Translations under genes and position numbers: made by a program
Notes under the pieces: generated by a model
Told to the model about the DNA's origin: nothing
The model's input: the letters and a program-made list of their open reading frames with translations, nothing else
Database searches by the model: none
In this document: piece by piece, positions 54,502 to 62,937 of the stretch
Numbering within the stretch: position 1 is the stretch's first letter
How the letters are laid out: the number at the start of each line of letters is the position of its first letter
Assembly (NCBI RefSeq): GCF_002259415.1
Contig: NZ_NPFY01000028.1
Location: 124,001 to 188,000 of the forward strand
Source: Rhodococcus sp. 14-2470-1b
Lineage (GTDB): Bacteria; Actinomycetota; Actinomycetes; Mycobacteriales; Mycobacteriaceae
DNA: 64,000 nt
Direction of reading: 5' to 3'

Positions 54502-56424
54502 GTGGCCGGCCGAATTCCTGAACGTGACATCGCCGCCATTCGCGAACGCACACGGATCGAAGACGTCGTCGGTGACTACGTCTCTCTCAAGCGCGCGGGC
54601 GGCGACTCGATGAAGGGCCTGTGCCCCTTCCACGACGAGAAATCCCCGTCGTTCCACGTCCGACCCAACCACGGGCATTTCCACTGCTTCGGCTGCGGTG
54701 AGGGAGGTGACGCCTACTCCTTCCTCCAGAAGATCGAGCACATCTCCTTCGTCGAAGCCGTCGAGCAACTCGCCGACCGGCTGAACTACTCGATCACCTA
54801 CGAGGGCGGAGGGCCATCGGTTCAACGTGACCGGGGCACCCGAGCACGGCTGATCGCGGCCAACTCGGCGGCCCAGGAGTTCTACGCCGCACGTCTGCGT
54901 GAACCCGACGCCCAGGCCGCGCGGGACTACCTGACCGAGCGCAACTTCGACGGCCAAGCCGCGCTGGCGTACGGCTGCGGATACGCGCCCGACGGCTGGG
55001 ACACCCTGACCAAACACCTGCTGTCCAGCGGCTTCGAAGCCAAGGAGATCATCGACGCGGGCCTGGCGACACCCGGTAAGCGCGGAACACCAATCGACAG
55101 GTTCCGGCGACGGTTGGTGTGGCCGATTCGCAGTCAGAGCGGCGACACCATCGGCTTCGGCGCCAGGAAACTGTTCGACGACGACACCATGCCCGGCAAG
55201 TACATCAACACGCCGGAAACCATGCTGTACAAGAAGTCTCAGGTGCTGTTCGGGCTCGACATGGCACGCAAGGACATCGCCAAATCGCATCAGGCCGTCA
55301 TCGTCGAGGGATACACCGACGTCATGGCGATGCACCTCGCGGGCGTCAAGACCGCGGTCGCGTCGTGCGGTACCGCGTTCGGTGAGGACCATCTGGCGAT
55401 GCTGCGTCGACTCATGATGGACGACAGCTACTTCCGCGGCGAGGTCATCTACACCTTCGACGGCGACGACGCAGGCCAGGCGGCCGCGATGAAGGCTTTC
55501 GAGGGTGATCAGAAGATCGCCGGACAGACCTTCGTCGCCATCGCGCCCGAGGGCATGGATCCCTGCGAGCTGAGGCAGAAATCCGGCGACCCCGCCGTAC
55601 GTGACCTCGTTGCACGCCGCACCCCGATGTTCGCATTCGTCGTGAAATCGCTTCTGCGTGAACATGATCTGGACACACCCGAAGGGCGGGTCGAAGCGCT
55701 GCGCAGAACCGTCCCCGTCGTGGCGCGGATCAAGGACGCATCGCTGCGCGACGAATACGCGCGCCAACTCGCCGGCTGGACCGGTTGGGACGACACCGCG
55801 ATGGTTCTCGCACGGGTTCGAGACGAAGCCAAGAAGGGCGCACGCGGAGACACGAAGAAACGCACACCGTTCGACAAGCGCCAGGCGCCCCCGGCAGAGG
55901 TGCCGGCCGGCCCGACGCGTCCACACCCCAAGGATCCGTCCCTGTGGCCTCAGCGTGAGGCGTTGAAGTCCGCGCTGCAGAACCCGGCGATCGCCGGGTC
56001 GGTCTTCGACTCACTGCCTCCCGAGACCTTCACTCACCCCGCCTACGCCGCCGTCAGCGCAGCAGTCACCGCCGCAGGGGGGACCGCCGCAGGCCTCGGC
56101 GGAGGGGAGTGGGTCGACGCCGTCGCCAAGCGGACCGAAACACCGGTCGTGAAATCGCTCGTGATGGAGCTCGCGGTCGAACACATCCCGGTGGCGGACA
56201 TCGCGCTCACGCGCTACATCGGCGGGGTGCTGGCTCGTCTACAGGAAGTCTGGGTGGGGGAGCAGGTCGCCGAGCTCAAATCCAAGATGCAGCGCATGTC
56301 ACCGCAGGACAACCAGGACGAGTACTACGCGCTGCTCGGCGACGTCATCGCCCTCGAACAGTACCGACGAAGCCTGCTCGAACAGGCCATCGGCAACGTC
56401 GAGGACGACTCCGCGGCCGGCTAA
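54502..56424 (+). CDS. dnaG: DNA primase
   Basis: DnaG, 640 residues, synthesises RNA primers for replication. The N-terminal CHC2 zinc finger reads CPFHDEKSPSFHV and HFHCFGCGEGGD. The catalytic core has the TOPRIM motif AVIVEGYTDVMAMH and the metal segment YTFDGDDAGQAAA. The C-terminal helicase-binding domain ends LGDVIALEQYRRSLLEQAIG. GTG 54502 starts 7 nt after a -10 box. Its TAA overlaps the stop codon of a convergent small gene by two bases. Confidence 0.97.
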   Translation: MAGRIPERDIAAIRERTRIEDVVGDYVSLKRAGGDSMKGLCPFHDEKSPSFHVRPNHGHFHCFGCGEGGDAYSFLQKIEHISFVEAVEQLADRLNYSITYEGGGPSVQRDRGTRARLIAANSAAQEFYAARLREPDAQAARDYLTERNFDGQAALAYGCGYAPDGWDTLTKHLLSSGFEAKEIIDAGLATPGKRGTPIDRFRRRLVWPIRSQSGDTIGFGARKLFDDDTMPGKYINTPETMLYKKSQVLFGLDMARKDIAKSHQAVIVEGYTDVMAMHLAGVKTAVASCGTAFGEDHLAMLRRLMMDDSYFRGEVIYTFDGDDAGQAAAMKAFEGDQKIAGQTFVAIAPEGMDPCELRQKSGDPAVRDLVARRTPMFAFVVKSLLREHDLDTPEGRVEALRRTVPVVARIKDASLRDEYARQLAGWTGWDDTAMVLARVRDEAKKGARGDTKKRTPFDKRQAPPAEVPAGPTRPHPKDPSLWPQREALKSALQNPAIAGSVFDSLPPETFTHPAYAAVSAAVTAAGGTAAGLGGGEWVDAVAKRTETPVVKSLVMELAVEHIPVADIALTRYIGGVLARLQEVWVGEQVAELKSKMQRMSPQDNQDEYYALLGDVIALEQYRRSLLEQAIGNVEDDSAAG

Positions 56425-56672
56425 CGCTTACGCAGCTGATCCTGCGGGATGTACAGCTGCGTCTCGTCGTCGATGGGCTTCATCGGCTCGAGCTTTGGCT
56501 GTGTGTTCAGCGAATCCGACAGCTTCTGCCTACTGACCTCGATGACCTTCTTGGTCGCCGGGCTACCCGCCACGGCGGAAGCCGTCTTACGAATCTGCTC
56601 GTAGCGACCACGACCAGCCTTGGCTCCGAGCACGTACGCCGCCCCAGCAGCCAGAACCAAACGAATCATCAC
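56421..56672 (-). CDS. Small membrane-associated protein, 83 residues
   Basis: An 83-residue protein with a short N-terminal hydrophobic helix (MIRLVLAAGAAYVLGAKAGR) and a basic, helical middle (YEQIRKTASAVAGSPATKKV). The Pro/Asp-containing tail ends LYIPQDQLRKR. The family is common in mycobacteria and relatives at this position (Rv2342) and has no known function. The annotated ATG 56672 is followed at once by a second ATG at 56669. It is convergent with dnaG, and the two stop codons overlap. Confidence 0.75.
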   Translation of the reverse strand: MMIRLVLAAGAAYVLGAKAGRGRYEQIRKTASAVAGSPATKKVIEVSRQKLSDSLNTQPKLEPMKPIDDETQLYIPQDQLRKR

Positions 56673-56808
56673 AAGTCCTTAGATCAGTGTTGTGCACGCG
56701 TCCCACCATCCTGCCTGACGGGGCCCGAGCAGGGCGATTTGGTACTCCCATGGGGGTGTGCGCTATTGTTTCTCTCGGCCCGCACGAGAGTGCGAAGCCA
56801 CTGAGTAA

Positions 56809-56881
56809 TCCCCTGTAGCTCAATTGGCAGAGCTTCCGACTGTTAATCGGACGGTTGCTGGTTCGAGTCCAGCCGGGGGAG
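56809..56881 (+). tRNA. tRNA-Asn (anticodon GTT)
   Basis: A 73-nt cloverleaf. Acceptor arm TCCCCTG (56809-56815) pairs with CGGGGGA (56874-56880), followed by discriminator G. The anticodon stem TCCGA/TCGGA encloses loop CTGTTAA with GTT at 56842-56844. The T arm contains GGTTCGAGTCC. CCA is not encoded. It stands alone between a small protein gene and a terminator. Confidence 0.97.
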
Positions 56882-56888
56882 CTTGAGA

Positions 56889-56917
56889 CCCCCATCCAGT
56901 TCCTGGGTTGGGGTTTT
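56889..56917 (+). terminator. Terminator of tRNA-Asn
   Basis: CCCCCATCCAG and CTGGGTTGGGG form an imperfect stem around TTC, followed by TTTT at 56914-56917. It starts 7 nt after the tRNA, which fits an intrinsic terminator. Confidence 0.65.
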
Positions 56918-56935
56918 CTGCTGTCGAGGGCGCAC

Positions 56936-56992
56936 ATTCACCCACCTGTTGTGCGTAGGCAGACCTGCACAACGCACAACAGGTGGGTGAAT
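56936..56992. repeat. Long intergenic palindrome after tRNA-Asn
   Basis: A perfect 21-bp stem (56936-56956 with 56972-56992; core CACCCACCTGTTGTGCGT) encloses a 15-nt loop with a small internal dyad. It lies 19 nt beyond the tRNA terminator, so it is not needed to end that transcript. The 357 nt from the tRNA to the next gene hold the terminator, this palindrome and a decayed CbrC-like tail. Confidence 0.85.
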
Positions 56993-57132
56993 TTCGTCGC
57001 GGGTTGTGTTCCTGCGTCGATGGCAGGGGGCGTGCGGTCGACCGAGTGCCCTGAGTACCAGGGTTCGTTCTACTCCGTGGACTTCGCCGCCGATGTCGAC
57101 GGTGGAACCGGTTTCGAGCCCGTCGTCGGAAG

Positions 57133-57219
57133 GATCTGGAAGTCGAAGGTGATCTGTCGGGCTACCTGTTCCAGTGCTTGACCTGCGGTGCACACCGGCT
57201 GCACGTCGACTCCTGTTGA
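57133..57219 (+). pseudogene. Possible C-terminal remnant of a CbrC (UPF0167) gene
   Basis: One frame reads DLEVEGDLSGYLFQCLTCGA followed by HRLHVDSC and a TGA. The sequence GYLFxCxxCGxH near the end of a protein resembles the C-terminus of CbrC/UPF0167 proteins as I remember them. Upstream the frame loses the pattern within about 10 codons, and no start is present. It looks like the tail of a deleted gene. Confidence 0.35.
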
Positions 57220-57238
57220 GGCAGTGCCGGATACAGGT

Positions 57239-58228
57239 TCAGGACGAGAGGAATCGGCTGATCTCGTCGGCGATTCGGTCGGCCTCCTCGGAGCCGACGG
57301 CGTGCGACGCCTCCGGGTAGACGACGACGGTGCCGTTGCCGAGTGCACGTCGAGCGACCTCCTCGGCGTCGGACGCGTAGTGCATGACCGATCGTCCGGC
57401 GAGTACCGCGAGGACAGGCATTCGGAGGCCTTCCAGGTCGCTCTCGGGGATCAGCGACGGTTGCGGCAGCTTGATCGAGTAGGCGCTCATGGCGGTTTCG
57501 ATCATCCGAGCCACGGCGTTGTCCTCGACCGGTGCGCCGCCGGCTGTGTACGAGGCGAACGAATCCCGCCAGGACTTGGGTAGCCACGAGACGGATGCCG
57601 GGATGGCTCGAACCGCCGTCCCGAGCGGGATGGTGGCGAACGTGTAGGCCGGGTCGATCAGCATCAGGGAGGCAACACGGTCGGGGTAGTGGGTTGCCAG
57701 GTTGGTCGCGGCCCATCCGCCGATGGACAGGCCCAGTAGGTTGAATTCGTCTTCGGGGAGTTGTTCGAGAGTCTGGTCGAGCCAGGCCGCGTTGTCGTCG
57801 TCGTTCTCGATCGGGACTTCTTGCACACTCATTCCCGGTTCGCCCAGCAGGTCCAGTGCGTACACGTCACCGAGTGCGAGCAGCGAGGGCATGTTCGTGG
57901 CCCAGATAGGGCTGGGTGACGATCTGCCGGGCAGTAGCACGAACGGGTGCTCCGTCCTGGTCGGTCCGGTGCCGTCGAAGCGGTAGACACGAACGAATCC
58001 GAATTCCGTTCGTACGTCCAGGGTTCGGTCAGGCGTCGGCATGTCCTCCCAGGCGCGTTGGTAATCGGCCACGAACTTCTCGTGCTTGTCCTTGGAGTTC
58101 CAATGACCGACGGGGCTGGGGGTGCGGAGGGCGAATGCGCCCGCGGTCACCGTTACCGCCACGACGAGTGCCGCAATCACCCATGCTCGACGCCTTCTCC
58201 TGGGGCGGGTTGGCGATGGATCGTCCAT
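57239..58228 (-). CDS. Membrane-anchored alpha/beta hydrolase
   Basis: A 329-residue alpha/beta hydrolase with an N-terminal anchor. A basic stretch (RPRRRRRA) is followed by one hydrophobic helix (WVIAALVVAVTVTAGAFAL, about residues 16-34), which would place the catalytic domain outside the membrane. The nucleophile elbow is LLGLSIGGWAAT. VLAVLAGRSVMHYASD carries the acid region and PEASHAVGSEEADR the catalytic His. The substrate is unknown. ATG 58228 has GAGAGG about 5 nt upstream. It is divergent from a tetR gene, with a palindromic operator between them, so it is probably repressed by that regulator. Confidence 0.8.
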   Translation of the reverse strand: MDDPSPTRPRRRRRAWVIAALVVAVTVTAGAFALRTPSPVGHWNSKDKHEKFVADYQRAWEDMPTPDRTLDVRTEFGFVRVYRFDGTGPTRTEHPFVLLPGRSSPSPIWATNMPSLLALGDVYALDLLGEPGMSVQEVPIENDDDNAAWLDQTLEQLPEDEFNLLGLSIGGWAATNLATHYPDRVASLMLIDPAYTFATIPLGTAVRAIPASVSWLPKSWRDSFASYTAGGAPVEDNAVARMIETAMSAYSIKLPQPSLIPESDLEGLRMPVLAVLAGRSVMHYASDAEEVARRALGNGTVVVYPEASHAVGSEEADRIADEISRFLSS

Positions 58229-58244
58229 GACTACCTCTCATTTC

Positions 58245-58260
58245 TTGACCTTATGGTCAA
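58245..58260. promoter_or_regulatory. Candidate TetR operator
   Basis: TTGACC (58245-58250) and GGTCAA (58255-58260) form a perfect 6-bp dyad around TTAT in the 61-nt gap between the divergent hydrolase and tetR genes. The right arm lies 17 nt upstream of the tetR -10 box. Size and place fit a TetR-family operator controlling both genes. Confidence 0.6.
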
Positions 58261-58277
58261 AAATTGGTCGATGTCGG

Positions 58278-58289
58278 TAACCTTACGTC
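58278..58289 (+). promoter_or_regulatory. Leaderless promoter of tetR (-10 box)
   Basis: TAACCT at 58278-58283 is followed by 6 nt and ATG 58290. No ribosome-binding site is seen. Confidence 0.42.
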
Positions 58290-58895
58290 ATGTCTGCGCG
58301 TATGTCAGGGGCCGATGGACCGACCAGAATCGAGCGCGAACGGCGTGCGCAGATCATCGCCGCAGCTGTCTCACTGGTCGCCGACCACGGATATGCCGCC
58401 GCGTCGTTGGCGCGGATCGCCGATGCCGCGGGGGTCGTCAAGGGCACGGTGGTGTACCACTTCACCACCAAGGATGCGGTGCTCACGGCCGCATATCAGC
58501 ATGTTCTGACCGCGCTGGTCACACACGTCGGCGAGCACGTCGACGCGTCGCCGCCACCGGAACGCCCCGAGGCATACGTGCGCGCGATGATCGGATACCT
58601 AGCGGATCATCCGGATCACGCACGAACCATGGTGCAGGCCGGACTGGCAGCTGCGAACAACGGCGCGTCCCGACACGAGAGGCAGGAGCGCTGGCGTCCC
58701 CTTGCGGGACTGTTGTCCGAGGCCAGGGGTGACGACCGGGGACCGGGTCGGGACGAGCGCACACTGGCGATCCTCGCGGGAGGGATGATCGACGCGGTCG
58801 TCGACGAATTCCTGGAGGACCCCACCTTCGACACGGGGTCGGCGGCGTCGGAGATCGTCGAGATGGTCGGCAGCAGGCTCGGAGCCGACTCGTGA
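58290..58895 (+). CDS. TetR family transcriptional regulator
   Basis: A 201-residue TetR-family repressor. The N-terminal helix-turn-helix reads RAQIIAAAVSLVADHGYAAA and LARIADAAGVVKGTVVYHFT. The C-terminal ligand-binding part is all-helical and gives no hint of the inducer. It is divergent from the membrane-anchored hydrolase, with a TTGACC/GGTCAA dyad between them, and probably controls that gene and itself. ATG 58290 follows a -10 box by 6 nt. A second hydrolase gene begins 43 nt after its stop. Confidence 0.9.
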   Translation: MSARMSGADGPTRIERERRAQIIAAAVSLVADHGYAAASLARIADAAGVVKGTVVYHFTTKDAVLTAAYQHVLTALVTHVGEHVDASPPPERPEAYVRAMIGYLADHPDHARTMVQAGLAAANNGASRHERQERWRPLAGLLSEARGDDRGPGRDERTLAILAGGMIDAVVDEFLEDPTFDTGSAASEIVEMVGSRLGADS

Positions 58896-58938
58896 GGCGC
58901 CGCGATGAATTTTCATGCCCAGCGCGGTCGACACGAGC

Positions 58939-59805
58939 ATGACAACTCACACTTTCACCGTGCCCGGTGCAACTCTGACGTACGACGTCGTCGGTCCGTC
59001 GAGCGAAGGCGCGGTACCGCTTCTGTTGATCGGTTCACCTATGGACGCAAGCGGATTCGGAACCCTGGCGTCGCACTTCACCGACAGGGTGGTGGTCACC
59101 TACGATCCCCGCAACACCGGTCGCAGTACATGCGAGGACGACACCGCCGCAGTGACAGCCGCTCAGCACGCGGACGATCTCCGCGCGCTCCTGTCCGAAC
59201 TGGGCTCGGGCACGGTGGATGTCTTCGCAACCAGTGGGGGAGCCGTGAATGCACTGGCGTTCGTGGCTGCCCACCCCGGACTCGTCCGAACGCTCGTCAC
59301 GCACGAACCACCGGCCGGTGCGACGCTGCCGGACCGCGACCGCATCCGCGCCGTCTGCGAGGACATGGTCGCTATCTACGACGCGCACGGTTCCGGCCCC
59401 GCGATGGCCGATTTCATCATGCTGGTGATGCATCGCGGTGAGGTCCACCACGACTACCTCGATCGACCGGCGCCGGATCCGTCGCAGTTCGGCGTGCCCA
59501 CGGACGACGATGGATCGCGCAACGATCCGCTGATGTCCAACATGCGAGGTGGCGGGGTGGATTTTGCGCCTGTCGTAGAGGCGTTGAAGGCATCCGGTAC
59601 TCGCATCGTCGTCGCGGTCGGTGAGGAATCCGGCGGTCCGGTCGACGGTGAAATGGCCGGTCGCGCAGGGCATGCCGTTGCAGCGCTGCTGGGCCGCGAT
59701 GCCGTCGTGTTCCCCGGCGGACACCAGGGGTTCTGTGGCGGCGAGTTCGGCCAGACCGGCAGGCCCGTCGAATTCGCGGCAGCGCTGCGTTCCCTCCTGG
59801 GTTGA
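58939..59805 (+). CDS. Alpha/beta hydrolase
   Basis: A 288-residue soluble alpha/beta hydrolase. The start TFTVPGATLTYDVVGPSSEG is typical of this lipase/esterase-like group. The nucleophile elbow is FATSGGAVNALAF, where Ser sits in T-S-G-G. The C-terminal FPGGHQGFCGGE gives the His. The substrate is unknown. ATG 58939 was chosen by homology; ATG 58915 would add 8 residues and neither has a good ribosome-binding site. It may be cotranscribed with tetR. Its TGA directly abuts the TGA of the convergent kdpD, with no spacer and no terminator. Confidence 0.82.
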   Translation: MTTHTFTVPGATLTYDVVGPSSEGAVPLLLIGSPMDASGFGTLASHFTDRVVVTYDPRNTGRSTCEDDTAAVTAAQHADDLRALLSELGSGTVDVFATSGGAVNALAFVAAHPGLVRTLVTHEPPAGATLPDRDRIRAVCEDMVAIYDAHGSGPAMADFIMLVMHRGEVHHDYLDRPAPDPSQFGVPTDDDGSRNDPLMSNMRGGGVDFAPVVEALKASGTRIVVAVGEESGGPVDGEMAGRAGHAVAALLGRDAVVFPGGHQGFCGGEFGQTGRPVEFAAALRSLLG

Positions 59806-62304
59806 TCATGTGTCGGATGTCGGTGAGATGGACGACGCCAGCTCCACCGTCATCGTGACGCCGTCGCCGGGGGTGTCCGACACCGAGACCGATCCGCCCA
59901 TCGCGTCGACGAAACCGCGGACCACGGACAGTCCGAGGCCGACGCCGGTGGTGTTGTCGGTGTCGCCGAGGCGCTGAAACGGCTCGAAGACAGCATCTTT
60001 CGAGCCGAGCGTGATCCCCGGGCCACTGTCGGCGACAGTGATGATCGTGCGGTCGCCGACGGTAGCGGCGCCGATCCGGATCGTGGTGTCGGCGGCGTGC
60101 CTGGCTGCGTTGTCGACGAGATTGGCCAGTACCCGCTCGAGCAGAATCGGGTCGGCCGCGACGGTGGTGTCCCCGACGTCGACGACGAGGTCGGGTGCGC
60201 CTCGCGTCGTGGAGTCGCACGCTGCTCGCACCGTGTCCTCGACCCGAACGGTCGACAGCGTGGGCCGAACGACACCGGCGGCGAGGCGAGACGAATCGAG
60301 CAGGTTCCCGACGAGAGCGGTCAACGTGTCGGTGGACTCGTCGATCGTCGCGAGCAACTCGGCGGTGTCGTCGGCGGAGAACTCGACATCGGTGCTGCGC
60401 AGGCTGGAGACCGACGCCTTGACAGCGGCGAGGGGAGTTCGAAGGTCGTGGCTGACGGATGACAGGAGGGCCCGCCGCAAGCGATCACCCTCCGCCACAA
60501 CCGATGCTGCGCTCGCCTCCTCGGCCAGTTCGGCTTGACGGATGAGTCCCGCCGCCTGGTTCGCGACCGCTGCGAGTACTCGTCGATCGTGCGCACCGGT
60601 TTTCGATCCGGCCAACAGCAACGCGAAATCGCCGTCCGGCGTCTCGATCGCGGTGTCGGCCGAGGGGGCGTCGATGGGCGCGTCGCTACCGACGGATTCG
60701 ACGACGTCGCCCGATCGCCGAACGATCGATACTGCACGCTGCGAATAGGTTTCACGGACTCGCTCCAGCAAGGTGTGCAGGTCGCCGCCGCGCAGAACCG
60801 TGCCTGCGAACAGTGTGAGCAACTCCGCCTCCTGAGATGCACGTTTCGCCCGCGCGGCACGGCGAGCGGCGACATCGACCAGGAAGGCGACAGCGACGGC
60901 CATGATCAGCAGCACCACCGTCGTGACGAAATTGTCCGGTTCGGCGATGGTGAAACTGTAGCGGGGGTCGGCGAAGAAGAAATTGAGAAGCAACCCGGCT
61001 ATCAGTGCCGACAGCGCCGCTGCGGCAACACCACCGAGCAAGGCGACTGCGAGAACCACCATGAAGAACAAGGCACTCTCGCCGCCGAGGTCGAGATAGG
61101 GGTCCACGAGCAACATCGCCAGTGCCGACAGGAACGGGACGACGACGGCTGCCGCCCAGGAGAGAATCCGCCGGTGCGTCGGATCGGGTCTGATCAGTCG
61201 GGACAGACGCCACCCGCGGCTGACCTCGTCGTGCGTGACCATGTGGACGTCGATCTTCCCCGACTTCTGAATCACGGCAGCACCGATACCCTCGTCGAGA
61301 ATGCGGGCCCACCGAGAGCGTCTGGACGTCCCGATCACCAACTGGGTTGCGTTCACGCCGCGGGCGAACTCGAGCAGGGTGACAGGAACATCGTCGCCGA
61401 CGACACTGTGCATGCTGGCTCCGAGACGCTCGGCCAGTGCGCGGACCTTACCCATCTGCGGCGCAGACACTCCGCTGAGCCCATCGCCTCGAATGACGTG
61501 CAGCACCATCAGATCCGCGGACGACTTCGATGCGATACGCCGCGCCCGACGCACCAGCGTCTCCGATTCGGGTCCACCGGTGACCGACACGACGACCCGC
61601 TCGCGCGCCTCCCACGTCTCGGTTATCTGGTGTGCCGTTCGGTATTTGGCCAGGGCCGCATCGACCTGATCGGCGATCCACAGAAGGGCGAGTTCCCGCA
61701 GCGCAGTGAGGTTGCCCTGCCGAAAGTAATTGCTCAGTGCTGCGTCGATCTTGTCGGCGGCGTAGATGTTCCCGTGCGACAGGCGGCGTCGTAGTGCTTC
61801 GGGAGTGACATCCACCAGTTCGATCTGATCCGCGGCTCGGACCACCGAATCGGGGACGGTCTCGCGCTGCGGGACGCCGGTGATGTGTTCGACGACGTCG
61901 TTGAGACTCTCGAGATGTTGGACGTTGAGAGTCGACACCACATCGATCCCGGCGGCAAGCAAGTCCTCGACATCCATCCAGCGTTTGCCGTTTCGGCTGC
62001 CGGGGGTGTTGGTGTGCGCGAGCTCGTCGACGAGGACCAGGCCAGGTCCACGCGCGATGACGGCGTCGACGTCGATGTCCAGCGCTTTGCTACCGCGATA
62101 GTCCACGGTTCGCATCGGGACGATCTCGATTCCCTCGAGCAGGGCTGCGGTGCGCGCGCGGCCGTGGGTTTCCACCACGGCCGCAACGACATCGCATCCG
62201 CGTTCCTTCCTGCGATGCGCTTCGCCGAGCATCGCGAAGGTCTTCCCGACGCCAGGAGCGGCGCCCAGATAGATGCGCAGTTCACCGCGGGCGTCGGGGG
62301 ACAT
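59806..62304 (-). CDS. kdpD: Potassium sensor histidine kinase KdpD
   Basis: KdpD, 832 residues, is the sensor for potassium limitation that phosphorylates KdpE. The N-terminal KdpD domain has Walker A GAAPGVGKT at residues 14-22. A universal-stress-like domain, four membrane helices (about 390-490) and a GAF-like region follow. The kinase core has His619 in SSVSHDLRTPLAAVKA, and DSGPGI lies in the ATPase G box. ATG 62304 overlaps the kdpC stop (ATGA). No kdpE follows: the next base belongs to the convergent hydrolase gene. The response regulator must therefore be elsewhere or absent. Confidence 0.95.
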   Translation of the reverse strand: MSPDARGELRIYLGAAPGVGKTFAMLGEAHRRKERGCDVVAAVVETHGRARTAALLEGIEIVPMRTVDYRGSKALDIDVDAVIARGPGLVLVDELAHTNTPGSRNGKRWMDVEDLLAAGIDVVSTLNVQHLESLNDVVEHITGVPQRETVPDSVVRAADQIELVDVTPEALRRRLSHGNIYAADKIDAALSNYFRQGNLTALRELALLWIADQVDAALAKYRTAHQITETWEARERVVVSVTGGPESETLVRRARRIASKSSADLMVLHVIRGDGLSGVSAPQMGKVRALAERLGASMHSVVGDDVPVTLLEFARGVNATQLVIGTSRRSRWARILDEGIGAAVIQKSGKIDVHMVTHDEVSRGWRLSRLIRPDPTHRRILSWAAAVVVPFLSALAMLLVDPYLDLGGESALFFMVVLAVALLGGVAAAALSALIAGLLLNFFFADPRYSFTIAEPDNFVTTVVLLIMAVAVAFLVDVAARRAARAKRASQEAELLTLFAGTVLRGGDLHTLLERVRETYSQRAVSIVRRSGDVVESVGSDAPIDAPSADTAIETPDGDFALLLAGSKTGAHDRRVLAAVANQAAGLIRQAELAEEASAASVVAEGDRLRRALLSSVSHDLRTPLAAVKASVSSLRSTDVEFSADDTAELLATIDESTDTLTALVGNLLDSSRLAAGVVRPTLSTVRVEDTVRAACDSTTRGAPDLVVDVGDTTVAADPILLERVLANLVDNAARHAADTTIRIGAATVGDRTIITVADSGPGITLGSKDAVFEPFQRLGDTDNTTGVGLGLSVVRGFVDAMGGSVSVSDTPGDGVTMTVELASSISPTSDT

Positions 62305-62936
62305 CAGCTGCAGCCGGGGGCGGTCAGACCCAGCGCGACGTTGAGCTCCGGCACGTCGACTCGCGCGTTGCCGAGGAAACCGAGTTGGCGTCCCGAGGTG
62401 TACTCGTCGACGAGCGACCTCACCGTGTCCTGACTCAGCCCGTTCACCTGCGCGACTCGGGCGATCTGGATGGCCGCGTAGGCGGGGCTGATGTGTGGAT
62501 CGATGCCCGATCCGGATCCGGTCACTGCGTCGGCCGGAACCTGATCCGGGTCGACGTTCTCACGTTCGGCGACCTGCACGCGTCGCTGCTCGACGAAATC
62601 GGCAAGCGTCTCGCTGCTCGGTCCCTGGTTCGAGGGAAGTGCGGCGGCGGGATCACCCGGTGCGAACGGGTCCTCGTCGGCCACCGATCCGGTGACCCGG
62701 GTGTGGAAGAACGGATCCGGCATGCCGTCCTCGACCTGAGGATCCACGCCGATCAAGCTGCTGCCGACCACGCAGCCGGCGCTGTCGGTCAACGGCGACC
62801 CTTCCGCGGAGTCCGATCCGAGCCTGCTCACCGCCCACACCGCGGCCGGGTACCCGACTCCCAGAATCACCGTGAGCGTCAGCAGGACGGCGAGTCCGGC
62901 GACGATCTGACCGAAGAACCTTTGAACGAAGCGCAT
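62304..62936 (-). CDS. kdpC: Potassium-transporting ATPase subunit KdpC
   Basis: KdpC, 210 residues, is the single-span accessory subunit of the high-affinity Kdp potassium pump. The N-terminal helix (QIVAGLAVLLTLTVILGVGY) is followed by YPAAVWAVSRLG. The C-terminal domain shows DAVTGSGSGIDPHISPAYAA, the family signature, and VNGLSQDTVRSLVDEYTSGR. The ATG is 1 nt after the kdpB stop, and its own stop overlaps kdpD. Length and motifs are normal. Confidence 0.95.
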   Translation of the reverse strand: MRFVQRFFGQIVAGLAVLLTLTVILGVGYPAAVWAVSRLGSDSAEGSPLTDSAGCVVGSSLIGVDPQVEDGMPDPFFHTRVTGSVADEDPFAPGDPAAALPSNQGPSSETLADFVEQRRVQVAERENVDPDQVPADAVTGSGSGIDPHISPAYAAIQIARVAQVNGLSQDTVRSLVDEYTSGRQLGFLGNARVDVPELNVALGLTAPGCS

Positions 62937-62937
62937 G

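Noticed and set aside
56809..59805. Integrated island at tRNA-Asn
   Set aside because: No integrase, no repeated tRNA 3' end and no mobility gene were found; the genes beyond the tRNA look ordinary in composition.
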